Below are positions 1 to 8,713 of a DNA stretch of 64,000 bases, piece after piece. Each line of letters starts with the position of its first letter. The first letter of the stretch is position 1. Origin of the DNA: CAVPHV01 sp963704825 (GTDB lineage: Bacteria > Actinomycetota > Acidimicrobiia > Spongiisociales > UBA5794); assembly GCA_963704825.1 (NCBI GenBank), contig CAVPHV010000014.1, positions 496,001-560,000 of the forward strand. The letters run 5' to 3'. Position numbers and translations under genes: made by a program. Under the pieces are notes generated by a model. That model saw only the letters and a list, made by a program, of their open reading frames with translations. It made no database searches and was not told the DNA's origin.

Positions 1-1
1 C

Positions 2-1108
2 CTCCCCGACGGCGGCGCGTTCATTCCACGGGATCAAGGGACGGCACTCCCGGTTTCGGACGCCACGATCGCCATTGCCCAGGGTGATTCTCAGGTGACG
101 GTGCTGGCCGACGTCACCACCGAAGATGGACAGCACCTGCGCATGGTGACTTCGCCCCTGAACGATGTCGATGGTGTGCTCCAAGTAGCCCGGTCGCTCG
201 ACGAGGTCGACGAAGCCCTGCAGGGCCTGACCGCGGTGCTGGTCATCGTCAGCATCGGAGGGGCCGTGCTGGCCGGGATGCTCGGACTGGTTGTGGCGCG
301 CAGCGCCCTACGCCCCCTGGCCCGTTTGACCAAGGCGGCCGAGCACGTTGCCCAGACCCAGGAACTCGAGGCCCAGATCGAGGTCGATCGTGAGGATGAG
401 GTGGGGCGTTTGGCCGAGGCGTTCAATGCCATGCTCGCCGCGCTCGAGCAGTCCCGTGTTCAGCAACAGCGCCTGGTGCGCGACGCCGGCCACGAATTGC
501 GCACCCCCCTCACCGCATTGCGGACCAACATCGAAGTGTTGGCGCGGACCCAAGGAATGCCGGCCGATGATCGCCGCAGGCTGCTCGACGACGTGACGCT
601 GGAACTTGGAGAACTGAGCAACATGGTCAGTGCGTTGGTTGAGCTCGCCATCGATCCGGGGAACGCGGAGGAACCCGTCGTCAATGTCCGGCTCGATGAG
701 ATCGTGATGGGCGTCGCGGAGCGCTATCGCCGCCGCAGCGACACGGAAATTGTTGTCACCGCGGAGGACAGCTGCGTGACCGGCCGCCCGGCGATGCTCG
801 AGCGAGCCGTCTCCAACCTCATGGACAACGCCACGAAGTGGAATACCAACGGCGAGCCCATCGAAGTGACGGTGGCGGCCGGGTCGGTATCGGTTCGTGA
901 CCACGGACCCGGCGTCTCCGACGAAGACAAGCCCCGCATCTTCGACCGCTTCTACCGGGCCGATATCGCTCGTACCACCCCGGGCTCCGGCCTTGGGCTC
1001 TCCATCGTGAAACAGACCGCCGAGGAGCACGAGGGGTCCGTCTTCATCGACGATGCCGACGGCGGTGGCGCCATCGTCGGGTTCACGATTCCGACCGGCG
1101 CCGAGTAG
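2..1108 (+). CDS. Two-component sensor histidine kinase, 5' end outside window
   Basis: Membrane sensor kinase that autophosphorylates on His and passes the phosphate to a response regulator. The frame is open from base 2, so the N-terminus and the first membrane helix lie outside. Seen in order: extracytoplasmic sensor remnant, one membrane helix near 230-300, HAMP linker, HisKA with HELRTPL (phospho-acceptor His codon at 491-493), then an HATPase domain with N box NLMDNATKW, G1 DHGPGVSD and G2 GSGLGLSIV. The order matches MprB/CseC/BaeS-type kinases. The cognate OmpR-type regulator is probably just upstream, outside the window. HtrA and other exported proteins downstream suggest an envelope-stress circuit; that link is inference, supported by the shared repeats at 3350 and 5410. 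Confidence 0.95.
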   Translation, partial: LPDGGAFIPRDQGTALPVSDATIAIAQGDSQVTVLADVTTEDGQHLRMVTSPLNDVDGVLQVARSLDEVDEALQGLTAVLVIVSIGGAVLAGMLGLVVARSALRPLARLTKAAEHVAQTQELEAQIEVDREDEVGRLAEAFNAMLAALEQSRVQQQRLVRDAGHELRTPLTALRTNIEVLARTQGMPADDRRRLLDDVTLELGELSNMVSALVELAIDPGNAEEPVVNVRLDEIVMGVAERYRRRSDTEIVVTAEDSCVTGRPAMLERAVSNLMDNATKWNTNGEPIEVTVAAGSVSVRDHGPGVSDEDKPRIFDRFYRADIARTTPGSGLGLSIVKQTAEEHEGSVFIDDADGGGAIVGFTIPTGAE

Positions 1109-1171
1109 GCCGGCCGGGACCGTTCTTGCTGCGCTTTCGCGCACGGCCCGCCGCCCCAAGAAGCACGCGAG

Positions 1172-1203
1172 AAGGGCACCCCTGGTGTGGCAAGGGTGCC
1201 CTT
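1172..1203. terminator. Bidirectional rho-independent-type terminator
   Basis: A perfect 10-bp inverted repeat (AAGGGCACCC at 1172-1181, GGGTGCCCTT at 1194-1203) with a 12-nt loop, followed by a T-rich stretch. It sits between the converging kinase and beta-propeller genes, where a shared terminator is expected. Confidence 0.75.
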
Positions 1204-1228
1204 TGTCGTGTTTGCCTCAACGAGGTTG

Positions 1229-3280
1229 CTAGAACTTCAGCCAGGCCTGTTCGGCGAGCGTGTCGAGGTCGCTCTTCATCAGGCCTTTGTGCGACACGGT
1301 GTAGACGCTGTCGCCGATGACGATGGAACGCCGGATTCCAGCCTCCCAGTCCCACCAGCCTTCTTCGGTGGCGCCACCGGGGTGGATCACGGTTGCGATC
1401 TCCTCGATGCCGTCTTCTGAGACTTCGAATCCCAGGGCGCCGGCAAAGCCGCTCTCGCCGCCTTCTTCGCTCCAGTTCCAGCTCTGGACCGGCAACATGG
1501 TCAGGCCGGTCTCGGCCCAGTGGAGGAAGGCGTGGTGGTCGTACTCGACCTCGGAATTGGAGCCCTCACCCAGGGCCAGCTGATGGAGTCGAACCGGGTT
1601 GCTCAGGTCGGAGACATCGAAGACGGAGATCTGGGTGCCCTTGACCTGGCCCTGCTCGTTGGCGTCCTGGCCAATGCCGATCAGCAGCCCGTCGTCCATG
1701 GGGTGCAGGTACGCCGAGTAACCCAGGATCTTGAGCTCACCCTTCACCTCTGGGTTCGTCGGGTCGGAGAGATCCAGGGTGTAGAGCGGGTCGGTTTGGC
1801 GGAAGGTGACGACGTAGCCGACGTCGCCGATGAAGCGCACCGAGTAGATCCGCTCGCCTTCACCGAGACCGCCGACCTTGCCGACCTCGATCAACTCGTT
1901 GCCGCTGGTCTCGAGCACCGTTACCAGTGACTCTTGGTCGGGGAATGCGCCTCGGCCCCAGTTTGGCTCCGTCGTGGTGGCCACCCGGAGCAAGCCTTCA
2001 TATTCGGACATGGCGAACTGGTTGAGCAGGTAGCCCTGTACCTGGCCGGAAGCAACGTAGTCGCTGCTCTCGGTCGATGAGATGTCGAACTTGTGGATTT
2101 GGCTGCCGGCGTTCTCCGCCGCCTCGATGAAGTCTTCTTCGGCTTCAAACGTCCACCAGGGGACCCAATGGGCGGTGGCGACATAGAGGCTCTCGGTCGA
2201 GGCGTATACGGTGCTGCCGGTGGCGAGCACGCCGGTGGCGTCGACTGGAAAGAGGCCCTCGTCGAGGTCGATGGTCAGCACGGACAGCATGTCGAGACCA
2301 GAGAAGTCGGCCGGGTGGTGGGCTCGTTCGCACCGCACCAGGCTGCCCTCGTCGATCACATCGCCGTCGTCGTCGGAAACGACGTAGTAGGGGACCCAGT
2401 TGGAGATGTCCGACTCTTCGATGAGCTTCTGGTTGGCCTTCAGCGCTTCGCGCTCTGACTTGATGCCCGACGACTTGGGGTACTTCCACTCGAATCCTGT
2501 TGGGCTCGAGTTGACCACGATCCGGATGGTGCCGTCGACCATGCGGGCACTCACGTAGTTGCCATCGAGGTCCATGGTGCGCATCAGGTCTGGATCACCG
2601 CCGGTGAGGTCGACCTCGATCAGGCGGACGACGGGCGTCTGGTACTCGGGGGCGAACTCGACATCGCTTTCGGCGATCGGCCCCGGGTAAGCGTTCCAGG
2701 CGCCGCCGAGCAGCAGCACCCGGTCGCCGGAGAGAAACATGTCCTGGACCGCGTAGTCGTTGAGGGTCAGGGTGCCGGTGATACGGGGCTTCGTCTTGGT
2801 GACGTCGATCACATAGAGCACACCGTTGGAAAGGGCGATGATCCGCTTGCCGTCGGTCTTGACGATGTCGGGTTCGTCAACACCGAGCTCCTGAACGTTC
2901 GTACCGGAGAAGTCGCCATCGCCACCAGCCTGTGGCGCCAGCGTCTCCTCGGCAGCGGCGACCGTCGTCACTGGGGCGCCGGCATCATCGAATGCCAACT
3001 CGCCTCGTTCGAGCAGGATCGCATCGACCGGCAGGCCGTAGCCGTAGCCGGGATTGAGGCCGTAGGGTCCAACCAGTTCCGTGCCGTGTTCGATCACGTA
3101 GTCGAGGAACGCATCACAGGCATCAAACTGGACCAAGCTGTAGGAGGCGAGCTGGGCGTTGACGGGTCCATCGCCGCTGCTACTCGGTCCCTCCGTAATG
3201 GTTGTCGACGTGTCCTCGGTCGAGGCGCATGCCGCAAGCAGCAAGGTCAGTGCGATGAGTGTGGTAGTGATCCGTCCCAT
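1229..3280 (-). CDS. Secreted beta-propeller domain lipoprotein (PF09826-like)
   Basis: 683-residue exported protein. The chosen ATG at 3280 gives a lipoprotein signal (MGRITTTLIALTLLLAAC) with lipobox LLAAC, and a GGGAG Shine-Dalgarno precedes it; a longer frame upstream lacks a signal and was rejected. The mature part has a Ser/Thr-rich tether, then repeated beta-strand units such as GKRIIALSNGVLYVIDV, GDRVLLLGG and GDVGYVVTFRQTDPLYTLDLSDP. These are the signatures of the archaeal/actinobacterial C-terminal beta-propeller family, often found beside exported proteases. Ligand unknown. It diverges from htrA across a 167-bp region carrying an 11-bp-periodic repeat, suggesting co-regulation. 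Confidence 0.88.
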   Translation of the reverse strand: MGRITTTLIALTLLLAACASTEDTSTTITEGPSSSGDGPVNAQLASYSLVQFDACDAFLDYVIEHGTELVGPYGLNPGYGYGLPVDAILLERGELAFDDAGAPVTTVAAAEETLAPQAGGDGDFSGTNVQELGVDEPDIVKTDGKRIIALSNGVLYVIDVTKTKPRITGTLTLNDYAVQDMFLSGDRVLLLGGAWNAYPGPIAESDVEFAPEYQTPVVRLIEVDLTGGDPDLMRTMDLDGNYVSARMVDGTIRIVVNSSPTGFEWKYPKSSGIKSEREALKANQKLIEESDISNWVPYYVVSDDDGDVIDEGSLVRCERAHHPADFSGLDMLSVLTIDLDEGLFPVDATGVLATGSTVYASTESLYVATAHWVPWWTFEAEEDFIEAAENAGSQIHKFDISSTESSDYVASGQVQGYLLNQFAMSEYEGLLRVATTTEPNWGRGAFPDQESLVTVLETSGNELIEVGKVGGLGEGERIYSVRFIGDVGYVVTFRQTDPLYTLDLSDPTNPEVKGELKILGYSAYLHPMDDGLLIGIGQDANEQGQVKGTQISVFDVSDLSNPVRLHQLALGEGSNSEVEYDHHAFLHWAETGLTMLPVQSWNWSEEGGESGFAGALGFEVSEDGIEEIATVIHPGGATEEGWWDWEAGIRRSIVIGDSVYTVSHKGLMKSDLDTLAEQAWLKF

Positions 3281-3349
3281 GATCGATCTCCCTGTGGGTC
3301 CATCCTGTCTTGGTTCTGATGCCCTGGGGCCTTCATGAGGTTCCCGGTT

Positions 3350-3376
3350 TCTCATCCAATTCTCAGACCGTCTTCA
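3350..3376. promoter_or_regulatory. Triple 11-bp-spaced direct repeat, putative OmpR-family regulator site
   Basis: TCTCA at 3350, TCTCA at 3361 and CTTCA at 3372: three pentamers starting exactly 11 bp apart, one helical turn, preceded by GGTT. OmpR/PhoB-family regulators bind such head-to-tail repeats. The site lies in the divergent region between the beta-propeller lipoprotein and the HtrA protease, about 70 bp from each start. The same arrangement recurs at 5410-5436. That the regulator is the partner of the kinase at the left edge is inference. Confidence 0.5.
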
Positions 3377-3447
3377 TCCGCAGTTGCGGGTGACTCCGTC
3401 TACTTGGTGAAAGCATTCTGCAGACCCACCTCTGAAGGGACTCCGAC

Positions 3448-4866
3448 ATGAGCGACATCAACGCTGATCCCAACGATTCGTCGGCTCCGCGCAACTCCAT
3501 TTTCTTCGGCCCCTCAAACCTCCAGCCTGACGCAAACGACACCGGCCGTGCTCCGCGTGCGCCGCACCCGACGACTCCTCCGCAGTGGCAAGATGCCCCG
3601 CCACCCGACTCCGCGTTACCTGCTGGCGCCATCTCCTATCCGGGAGATGAGCCGACCCTGAAGATGCCTGCCGCAGCGACGGTCTCTCATCCGGCGCCGG
3701 CTTCGGCCGTGCCCGAGCCGGTGCCCGCCTCCGCCGCACCGCTATTGGCGGCGCCGCGCCGCTCTTGGTGGGTACCGGTGGCGGCGGGATTCCTTGGAGC
3801 AGTCTTGGCCGTCGGTGGCATGCGACTTGTCGATGCCGTCGAGACCGATGACGAGCCGGCACCGGTCGATGCGGCCGCCGCCGTTGTGGTCGAGACCCCG
3901 GGATCGGCGGCACCGAGTATTGAGATTCCTCTCATGACGGAAGGGACCGTTGTGGATCCGGCTGGGGTCGGGGCGACGGTGATTCCCTCAGTCGTGACTG
4001 TTGAGGTCGGTTCCGCCGGACCCGATGGGTTCCTGGCCCAGGGATCTGGTTCCGGGGTGATCCTGGACACGGCGGGTCACATCGCCACCAACGATCACGT
4101 CGCCGAGATCGCAAACGACCATCAGGTCATCCTCTCCGACGGAAGGGTCTACGACGCCGAATTGATCGGTACCGACCCGCTGACCGACCTCGCCGTCCTC
4201 AAGATCACGGCGACCGATCTTGTCCCGATTGAGTTCGGGGCTGCCGACGAACTGACTGTCGGTGATCCCGCCGTTGCGGTTGGAAGCCCACTTGGTCTCG
4301 AAGGTGGGCCGTCGCTCACCGTCGGGGTGGTGTCGGCCTTCGGCCGGCAGGTGCAGACCAGCGCCGATTCTGTGCTCTTCGGGATGCTCCAGACCGACGC
4401 CCCGATCACTACCGGTTCGTCGGGCGGGGCTCTGGTGGACTCCGCCGGCCGCTTGATCGGCATCACCACTGCCGTGGGCGTAAGCGAGGTTGGGATCGAA
4501 GGCATCGGGTTTGCGACGCCGGTTGAACTCGTCGCACGGGTGACCGATGAACTCATCGCCACGGGCACCATCCAACATGCCTTCCTCGGCATCACCGGCG
4601 AGACGGCTTTCGATGCGATCGGTACCGAAGGCAAGTCACCGATCGGGGTCGTCGTCCTGACGGTCGAACCTGGTTCGGCGGCCGACGTCGCCGGCCTCGT
4701 GGCCGGCGACGTCATCACGACGGTGGATGGGGAGACCGTCCGCACGATGGATGAGTTGATCTCCATGCTCCGCAGGTATGCCGCCGGGCAGGAAACGACC
4801 CTGGCAATAGACCGGACGGGGACGGTGGACACGCTCGTCGTGACACTCGGCGTTCGCCCCAACTAG
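3448..4866 (+). CDS. Membrane-anchored HtrA-family serine protease with PDZ domain
   Basis: 472 residues; degrades or refolds damaged exported proteins on the outer face of the membrane. ATG at 3448 has a GAAGGGA ribosome site. Layout: cytoplasmic proline/alanine-rich tail (1-105), one membrane helix (about 107-128), trypsin-like domain with catalytic His217 (TNDHV), Asp247 (LTDLAV) and Ser325 (TGSSGGAL), then a PDZ domain (about 380-470). This is the architecture of actinobacterial PepD/HtrA proteins, which are commonly controlled by MprAB/CseBC-type two-component systems. The divergent promoter region carries the 11-bp repeat, and a sensor kinase lies 2.3 kb away. All catalytic residues are present. 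Confidence 0.95.
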   Translation: MSDINADPNDSSAPRNSIFFGPSNLQPDANDTGRAPRAPHPTTPPQWQDAPPPDSALPAGAISYPGDEPTLKMPAAATVSHPAPASAVPEPVPASAAPLLAAPRRSWWVPVAAGFLGAVLAVGGMRLVDAVETDDEPAPVDAAAAVVVETPGSAAPSIEIPLMTEGTVVDPAGVGATVIPSVVTVEVGSAGPDGFLAQGSGSGVILDTAGHIATNDHVAEIANDHQVILSDGRVYDAELIGTDPLTDLAVLKITATDLVPIEFGAADELTVGDPAVAVGSPLGLEGGPSLTVGVVSAFGRQVQTSADSVLFGMLQTDAPITTGSSGGALVDSAGRLIGITTAVGVSEVGIEGIGFATPVELVARVTDELIATGTIQHAFLGITGETAFDAIGTEGKSPIGVVVLTVEPGSAADVAGLVAGDVITTVDGETVRTMDELISMLRRYAAGQETTLAIDRTGTVDTLVVTLGVRPN

Positions 4867-5022
4867 CCATCTCGTCCCCTAGCCTGGTTCTCAGGCGATG
4901 GCGGCCGAGGGAACCCAGAGCCGGGACCTCGCCGATGCCGGCATCCCCAGCTCTCGGTTCTCGAGATCCGCGTGCCCGCCCCTCGGGGCGGGCACGAACG
5001 GGTCCTGGCTAGCCTCATCTCC

Positions 5023-5382
5023 ATGGTCGATTCTCAGCACGAGTCGTGGGTCGAGCGGGTCATCCGCGAAGCAGACCAAGCCGGGGAGTTCGACGATCTT
5101 CCCGGGCACGGGAAGCCGATCCCACGGCTCGATCGGCCGTATGAGCCAACCTGGTGGGCCCGTACCTGGATGGAGCGGGAGCGGCGCAACGATGCCGTCA
5201 CCCAGCTTGCGGCGAAGCTCCGGCGCGAACTGCCTCGCCTGATGGCAGGCCCCGATCCGAACGTGATCAAGGCCGGCCTCCTCAGCCTCAACGAACAGAT
5301 CGCGGCGGTGAATGTCGGCGTTCCCGACGACGACCAGCTTCCCCTGCTCGATATCGACCGGTTGATGACCGATCGACGCTGA
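5023..5382 (+). CDS. DUF1992 (DnaJC28-like) domain protein
   Basis: 119-residue protein matching the conserved DUF1992 domain: WVERVIREADQAGEFDDLPG, GKPIP and W-W-A/R near residues 40-47 are its hallmarks. The domain is found alone in bacteria and in the animal DnaJ-homologue DNAJC28; biochemical role unknown. I chose the ATG at 5023 because conserved sequence begins right after it; the frame extends further upstream without family-like sequence. No signal peptide, so cytosolic. It lies between two exported-protein genes on the same strand, 156 bp after htrA, so it may be transcribed with it. Confidence 0.85.
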   Translation: MVDSQHESWVERVIREADQAGEFDDLPGHGKPIPRLDRPYEPTWWARTWMERERRNDAVTQLAAKLRRELPRLMAGPDPNVIKAGLLSLNEQIAAVNVGVPDDDQLPLLDIDRLMTDRR

Positions 5383-5409
5383 TCCGACTCAATCGGATTC
5401 CCAGCGGTT

Positions 5410-5436
5410 TCTCACTTTCGCCTCAGTTGCCCTTCA
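5410..5436. promoter_or_regulatory. Second copy of the triple 11-bp-spaced repeat
   Basis: TCTCA at 5410, CCTCA at 5421 and CTTCA at 5432, again exactly 11 bp apart and preceded by GGTT, as at 3350-3376. It lies 54 bp before the start codon of the exported protein at 5490, where an activator of that gene would bind. Recurrence of the same triplet, spacing and flank is the main evidence that this is a real site. Confidence 0.5.
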
Positions 5437-5489
5437 GGGGCATGCGGCATCGTGGTTCCAGAGGCGCAAGCAAGAGAAGGAGACACTTG

Positions 5490-6146
5490 ATGCCTATCAA
5501 CACCAAGAGGACGATCGCTGCTGTCGCGGTCGCTTCGGCTGCCATGGGCGGCCTGGCCGGAACTGTGCTTTCGAGTCCGGCAACGGCCGTAGCTCAAGAG
5601 GCGGGGGTCACCGACGAGGAGACTCGACCCGGGCTGTCCGACGCCATCGAAGAGGCGCTGTCACCGCTCGTCACGGACCGGGTGATCACCCAGGCGCAGG
5701 CGGATGCTGTGACCGAAGCGTTGGTTGAGAACCTGCCAGCTCGCGGGCCGCACCTTGGCTTCCGTGCCGGAGTCCACATCGAGACCGTGGCGACGATCAT
5801 CGGGATCGACGCCGTTGATCTTGCAGATGCGCTCCGTGACGGGTCGACCATCGCCGAGGTTGCAGCAGCCAATGGCTCGTCGGCTACGGCCGTGGTCAAC
5901 GCGCTGGTCGCTGAGGCCAATGAGCACATCGATGAGGCCGTCGCCGATGGGAGGATTCCGGCGGAGGACGCCGCCGACGTCAAGGCGAACGCGGCCGAGC
6001 GGATCGAGGACATGGTCAACGGCGAGTTCGAGCCGCGGGACCGTGGCTTCGGACACGGCGGCCGTGGTGGCTTTGACCGTGGCTTTGGCCCCTTTGGCGG
6101 TGGAGAGGACGCCGGGACCGCTAGCGACGCCTTGTTCGGCGCCTAG
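5490..6146 (+). CDS. Exported protein with Gly/Phe-rich C-terminus, function unknown
   Basis: 218 residues. ATG at 5490 follows a strong GAGAAGGAGA ribosome site. A Sec signal peptide (about 1-35, cleavage near TAVAQE) is followed by a helical, acidic region (DAIEEALSPLVTDRVITQAQ) with two related segments, IITQAQADAVTEAL-like and a later DLADALRDGSTIAEVAAANG unit. The latter recalls repeats in secreted actinobacterial proteins that alternate LADALGISVDEL-like and GKSLAEIAAANG-like blocks. The end is Gly/Phe/Arg-rich (RGFGHGGRGGF). I do not recognise a function. The upstream 11-bp repeat suggests that it belongs to the same stress regulon as htrA. Confidence 0.85.
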   Translation: MPINTKRTIAAVAVASAAMGGLAGTVLSSPATAVAQEAGVTDEETRPGLSDAIEEALSPLVTDRVITQAQADAVTEALVENLPARGPHLGFRAGVHIETVATIIGIDAVDLADALRDGSTIAEVAAANGSSATAVVNALVAEANEHIDEAVADGRIPAEDAADVKANAAERIEDMVNGEFEPRDRGFGHGGRGGFDRGFGPFGGGEDAGTASDALFGA

Positions 6147-6215
6147 TTGGGACGACCGGGAAGTACTGAGGTCGTTCGGCCGTGTGCTATTGACACACCA
6201 GCAAGCTCCCAAGGG

Positions 6216-6306
6216 CTGTTGAACAAACGCCGCTCGGCTTTGCGCCGGCGAGCAAACGCCTGGTCCTGACCTTCGCGGTAAAGCCCAAGCCGGCGTTGTT
6301 CAACAG
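6216..6306. repeat. 91-bp interspersed repeat with perfect 11-bp inverted ends, copy A
   Basis: Bounded by CTGTTGAACAA (6216-6226) and TTGTTCAACAG (6296-6306), a perfect terminal inverted repeat. A closely similar element lies in opposite orientation at 11318-11407. No coding capacity is visible. It lies 69 bp after the stop codon of the gene ending at 6146, upstream of that gene's terminator. Short length, inverted ends and dispersed intergenic copies fit a MITE- or REP-like element. No flanking target duplication is obvious. Confidence 0.65.
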
Positions 6307-6327
6307 TCCCCTCGCTTCAACACGGAG

Positions 6328-6357
6328 AAGCCGGCGCCGCGATTGCGGCGCCGGCTT
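6328..6357 (+). terminator. Perfect 13-bp stem-loop terminator
   Basis: AAGCCGGCGCCGC at 6328-6340, loop GATT, then GCGGCGCCGGCTT at 6345-6357, followed by CATCCGTTTTGTT. It would end transcription of the exported-protein gene that stops at 6146, though the repeat element lies in between. Confidence 0.75.
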
Positions 6358-6366
6358 CATCCGTTT

Positions 6367-6383
6367 TGTTGCAGTGTGCAACA
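6367..6383. promoter_or_regulatory. Inverted repeat, possible operator before the YceI gene
   Basis: TGTTGCA (6367-6373) and TGCAACA (6377-6383), a perfect 7-bp dyad with a 3-bp centre, 64 bp before the GTG start at 6447. Position and symmetry fit a dimeric repressor site. The regulator is unknown and no adjacent regulator gene is seen. Confidence 0.3.
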
Positions 6384-6446
6384 TAGTGCTGTGACCGGCG
6401 TACGATCTGGTCCTTGCCGACGCCACTTCCTGGGAGGGGACCACCA

Positions 6447-7193
6447 GTGACCAAGAAGACTGTTCTGATCTCCGTTGTTGTTGTCGGCGCGCTCGCCGCG
6501 GCCGGCATTTGGTACTTCGTGCTGCGCAGTGACGCGCCGCCGCCGGTGTCGCTCGATAGTGCGGTTGAGTCCGTCACGGAGAGCACCACCACCACTGAGG
6601 GCTCTACTGACGGCGAAACGACCACGACGGCGGCAGCGCCGAGCACGACTCCGTCCGCCGGTCTCGACGGTGACTGGGCGATCGACACGACGGCATCGTT
6701 CGCCGGCTACCGGGTGAAAGAGGAGTTGGCATCGATCGGTTTCACCGAAGCGGTTGGACGAACCTCTGACCTGACGGGCGGACTGACAATCGCCGACACC
6801 AGTCTCACCGCGGTCGTAGTCGAAGTCGACATGACCACGCTGCAGAGCGATTCGAGCCGGCGCGACGGCGCCCTCGACAGCCGCGGGTTGGAGACCAGCA
6901 CGTTTCCCACTGCGACCTTCGTACTGACCGAGCCGATCGATCTGGGCAGCCTGCCCGCAGTCGGTGAGGCCGTTGCCGCCGACGCCGTCGGTGATCTCAC
7001 GCTGCACGGAGTCACCAAGACGGTGACGATTCCACTCGAGGCGCAATTGGTCGACGACACCACGATCGTTGTGGTTGGGTCGCTGGAGGTTGCCTTCGCC
7101 GACTACGGGATCGAGGCGCCCACGGGCTTCTCAGTGCTGGACATCGAGGACCCCGGAACCCTCGAACTTCAAATCGCGTTTGTGCGCGGGTAG
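6447..7193 (+). CDS. Membrane-anchored YceI-domain protein
   Basis: 248 residues from GTG 6447, chosen for the GGGAGGGGA ribosome site seven bases upstream. N-terminal anchor (about 5-25), a Thr/Ser-rich linker, then a YceI-like domain (about 70-248) with its typical openings and turns: GDWAIDTTASFAGYRVKEEL, LTGGLTIADTSL, SSRRDGALDSRGLETSTFPT and GDLTLHGVTKTVTIP. YceI proteins are lipocalin-like barrels that bind isoprenoid lipids such as polyprenols in the periplasm. Here an extracytoplasmic lipid carrier is likely. It is transcribed alone, from behind a strong terminator, towards the converging oxidoreductase gene. Confidence 0.9.
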   Translation: MTKKTVLISVVVVGALAAAGIWYFVLRSDAPPPVSLDSAVESVTESTTTTEGSTDGETTTTAAAPSTTPSAGLDGDWAIDTTASFAGYRVKEELASIGFTEAVGRTSDLTGGLTIADTSLTAVVVEVDMTTLQSDSSRRDGALDSRGLETSTFPTATFVLTEPIDLGSLPAVGEAVAADAVGDLTLHGVTKTVTIPLEAQLVDDTTIVVVGSLEVAFADYGIEAPTGFSVLDIEDPGTLELQIAFVRG

Positions 7194-7211
7194 CAGCCGT
7201 CCGGCGCGGGG

Positions 7212-8489
7212 CTACTTGCCCAGCCTGTCGAGGAATCGGTACCAGGGTGCCGCAGCCGGAAGGAACCACGCCTTCTGCCGGTAGTAGGGGCGGGTTGGAT
7301 GGCTGATTTCCGCAAAGGGGCTGCGGTCGATCTGCCCGGACATGAGTCTGCCGACCTCGGCGCCGACGTAGCTCCCGATGCCGACTCCATGGCCCCCGTA
7401 GCCGAGGGCGTACCACATGCCCTCGACCTGGCCGATGTGCGGCATGAGATCGAAAGTGATGCCCAACTTGCCCGACCACGTGTGGGTGAACTCGACATCC
7501 CGCAGCTCAGGGAAGATCCCGATGGTGGTCGCCCGCAGGATGTCCGCACTCTTCTGGAGGTCGAGATCGGTCGACAGGTTGTTGCGTCCACCGAGCAGGA
7601 TCCGATTGTCCGGTGTACGGCGGAAGTAGTTGAGGAAGCGCCGCGAGGTCCACAACATCCGGTTGTGGGGGATGAGCCGCTCGACGGTCTCAGCCGGGAG
7701 GGGCTCGGTCACCACGATGTACGAGCCGATGGGCACCACCCGACGGCGCAGTTCGGGAACGGGGCGGGATCCGGTGTAGCCGTTGGTCGCCAGGAGCACC
7801 TTTCCGGCCGAAATCTTCCCCTTTGGGGTCAAGATTTGGTATCCGGTGGTGTGCTTGGAGATGTTGAGCGCCTCAGCGTGTTCAACGAGGCGGACCCCGG
7901 CGTCACCGATGCGGCGGGCAAGTCCGTAGACGTAGCGGGCGGGGTGAACGCCGGCACCTGCGGAGTCGACCAGTGCACAGTGGAACTCATCTGAGTCCAC
8001 GACGTCGGCCATGTGTTCGGTGGGGACGAGTTCGGTGGCGAAGTCGAGTGCGCTTCGCATCCAATCGGCTTCTTCCCGGAAGTCCTCGAGATTCCGGGTT
8101 CGGTAGCCGAGTTCGGCGGCACCGTTGCGTTCGAAGTGGCAGTCGATGTCCTCGGCCGTGACGAGATCCTCAACGTGGTCGATGGAGGCCAGGGCGGCAT
8201 CCCAGAACTCCCTACCGAGTGCCGGGCCGTAACGCTTGAATACCTTGGCCGTTGAGGCTTTGAGACCGTAGTTGAGCATACCGCCGTTGACGGTGCTGGC
8301 CCCGGCTCCGACCTCTCCAGAATCCAGTACGGCAACGCTCATGCCTGAGCGCACGATCTCGCGCGCCGCGTTCAGCCCCGTGACTCCGGTGCCTACGACG
8401 GCAACGTCGACCTCAGCGGGAAGATCGGAGACGGGAAGGTCGTCGGGTCGCGGAAAATCATCACGCCAGAAGGGAGTGGTACTCAACAT
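7212..8489 (-). CDS. FAD-dependent amine/amino-acid oxidoreductase (DAO family)
   Basis: 425 residues, cytosolic. The N-terminal FAD-binding fold shows GTGVTG (Gly33, Gly35, Gly38) followed by the acidic end of beta-2 (VLDSGEVGAGAS), and the body follows the DAO/glycine-oxidase pattern (NGGMLNYGL, GGRNN, and a C-terminal GYGGHGVGIGSYVG that closes on the flavin). Overall it is closest to the OrdL/PuuB-type amine oxidase group that oxidises N-substituted amines or gamma-glutamyl-putrescine; the substrate cannot be set from the sequence. Transcribed alone, divergent from the polymerase-like membrane protein at 8714. Confidence 0.88.
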   Translation of the reverse strand: MLSTTPFWRDDFPRPDDLPVSDLPAEVDVAVVGTGVTGLNAAREIVRSGMSVAVLDSGEVGAGASTVNGGMLNYGLKASTAKVFKRYGPALGREFWDAALASIDHVEDLVTAEDIDCHFERNGAAELGYRTRNLEDFREEADWMRSALDFATELVPTEHMADVVDSDEFHCALVDSAGAGVHPARYVYGLARRIGDAGVRLVEHAEALNISKHTTGYQILTPKGKISAGKVLLATNGYTGSRPVPELRRRVVPIGSYIVVTEPLPAETVERLIPHNRMLWTSRRFLNYFRRTPDNRILLGGRNNLSTDLDLQKSADILRATTIGIFPELRDVEFTHTWSGKLGITFDLMPHIGQVEGMWYALGYGGHGVGIGSYVGAEVGRLMSGQIDRSPFAEISHPTRPYYRQKAWFLPAAAPWYRFLDRLGK

Positions 8490-8713
8490 CTGGCGGAGGA
8501 TAGATCTCTTTGCAGACCCCTACACCGCGTCCAGGCCGGTGCGAAGATGCTGGCCGTACCATCGAGGTAGCGCTTGCCATCGATCTCGTCACGATGCTGC
8601 CATCTCCACCGATCAAGCACCGCCCCGCGACAACCGACATTGACGAAGTGGCGGGTCGACCGGCACCTTCACGGATAGTCTCGTGGAGCGACACGAGAGA
8701 GGGCCTTCCCACC

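Noticed and set aside
6216..6306. Integron attC site (ends carry GTTGAAC and GTTCAAC and an AACAAACGC block)
   Set aside because: The order of the ends is opposite to attC (GTTRRRY should be last), the last triplet does not match, and no integrase or cassette lies nearby.
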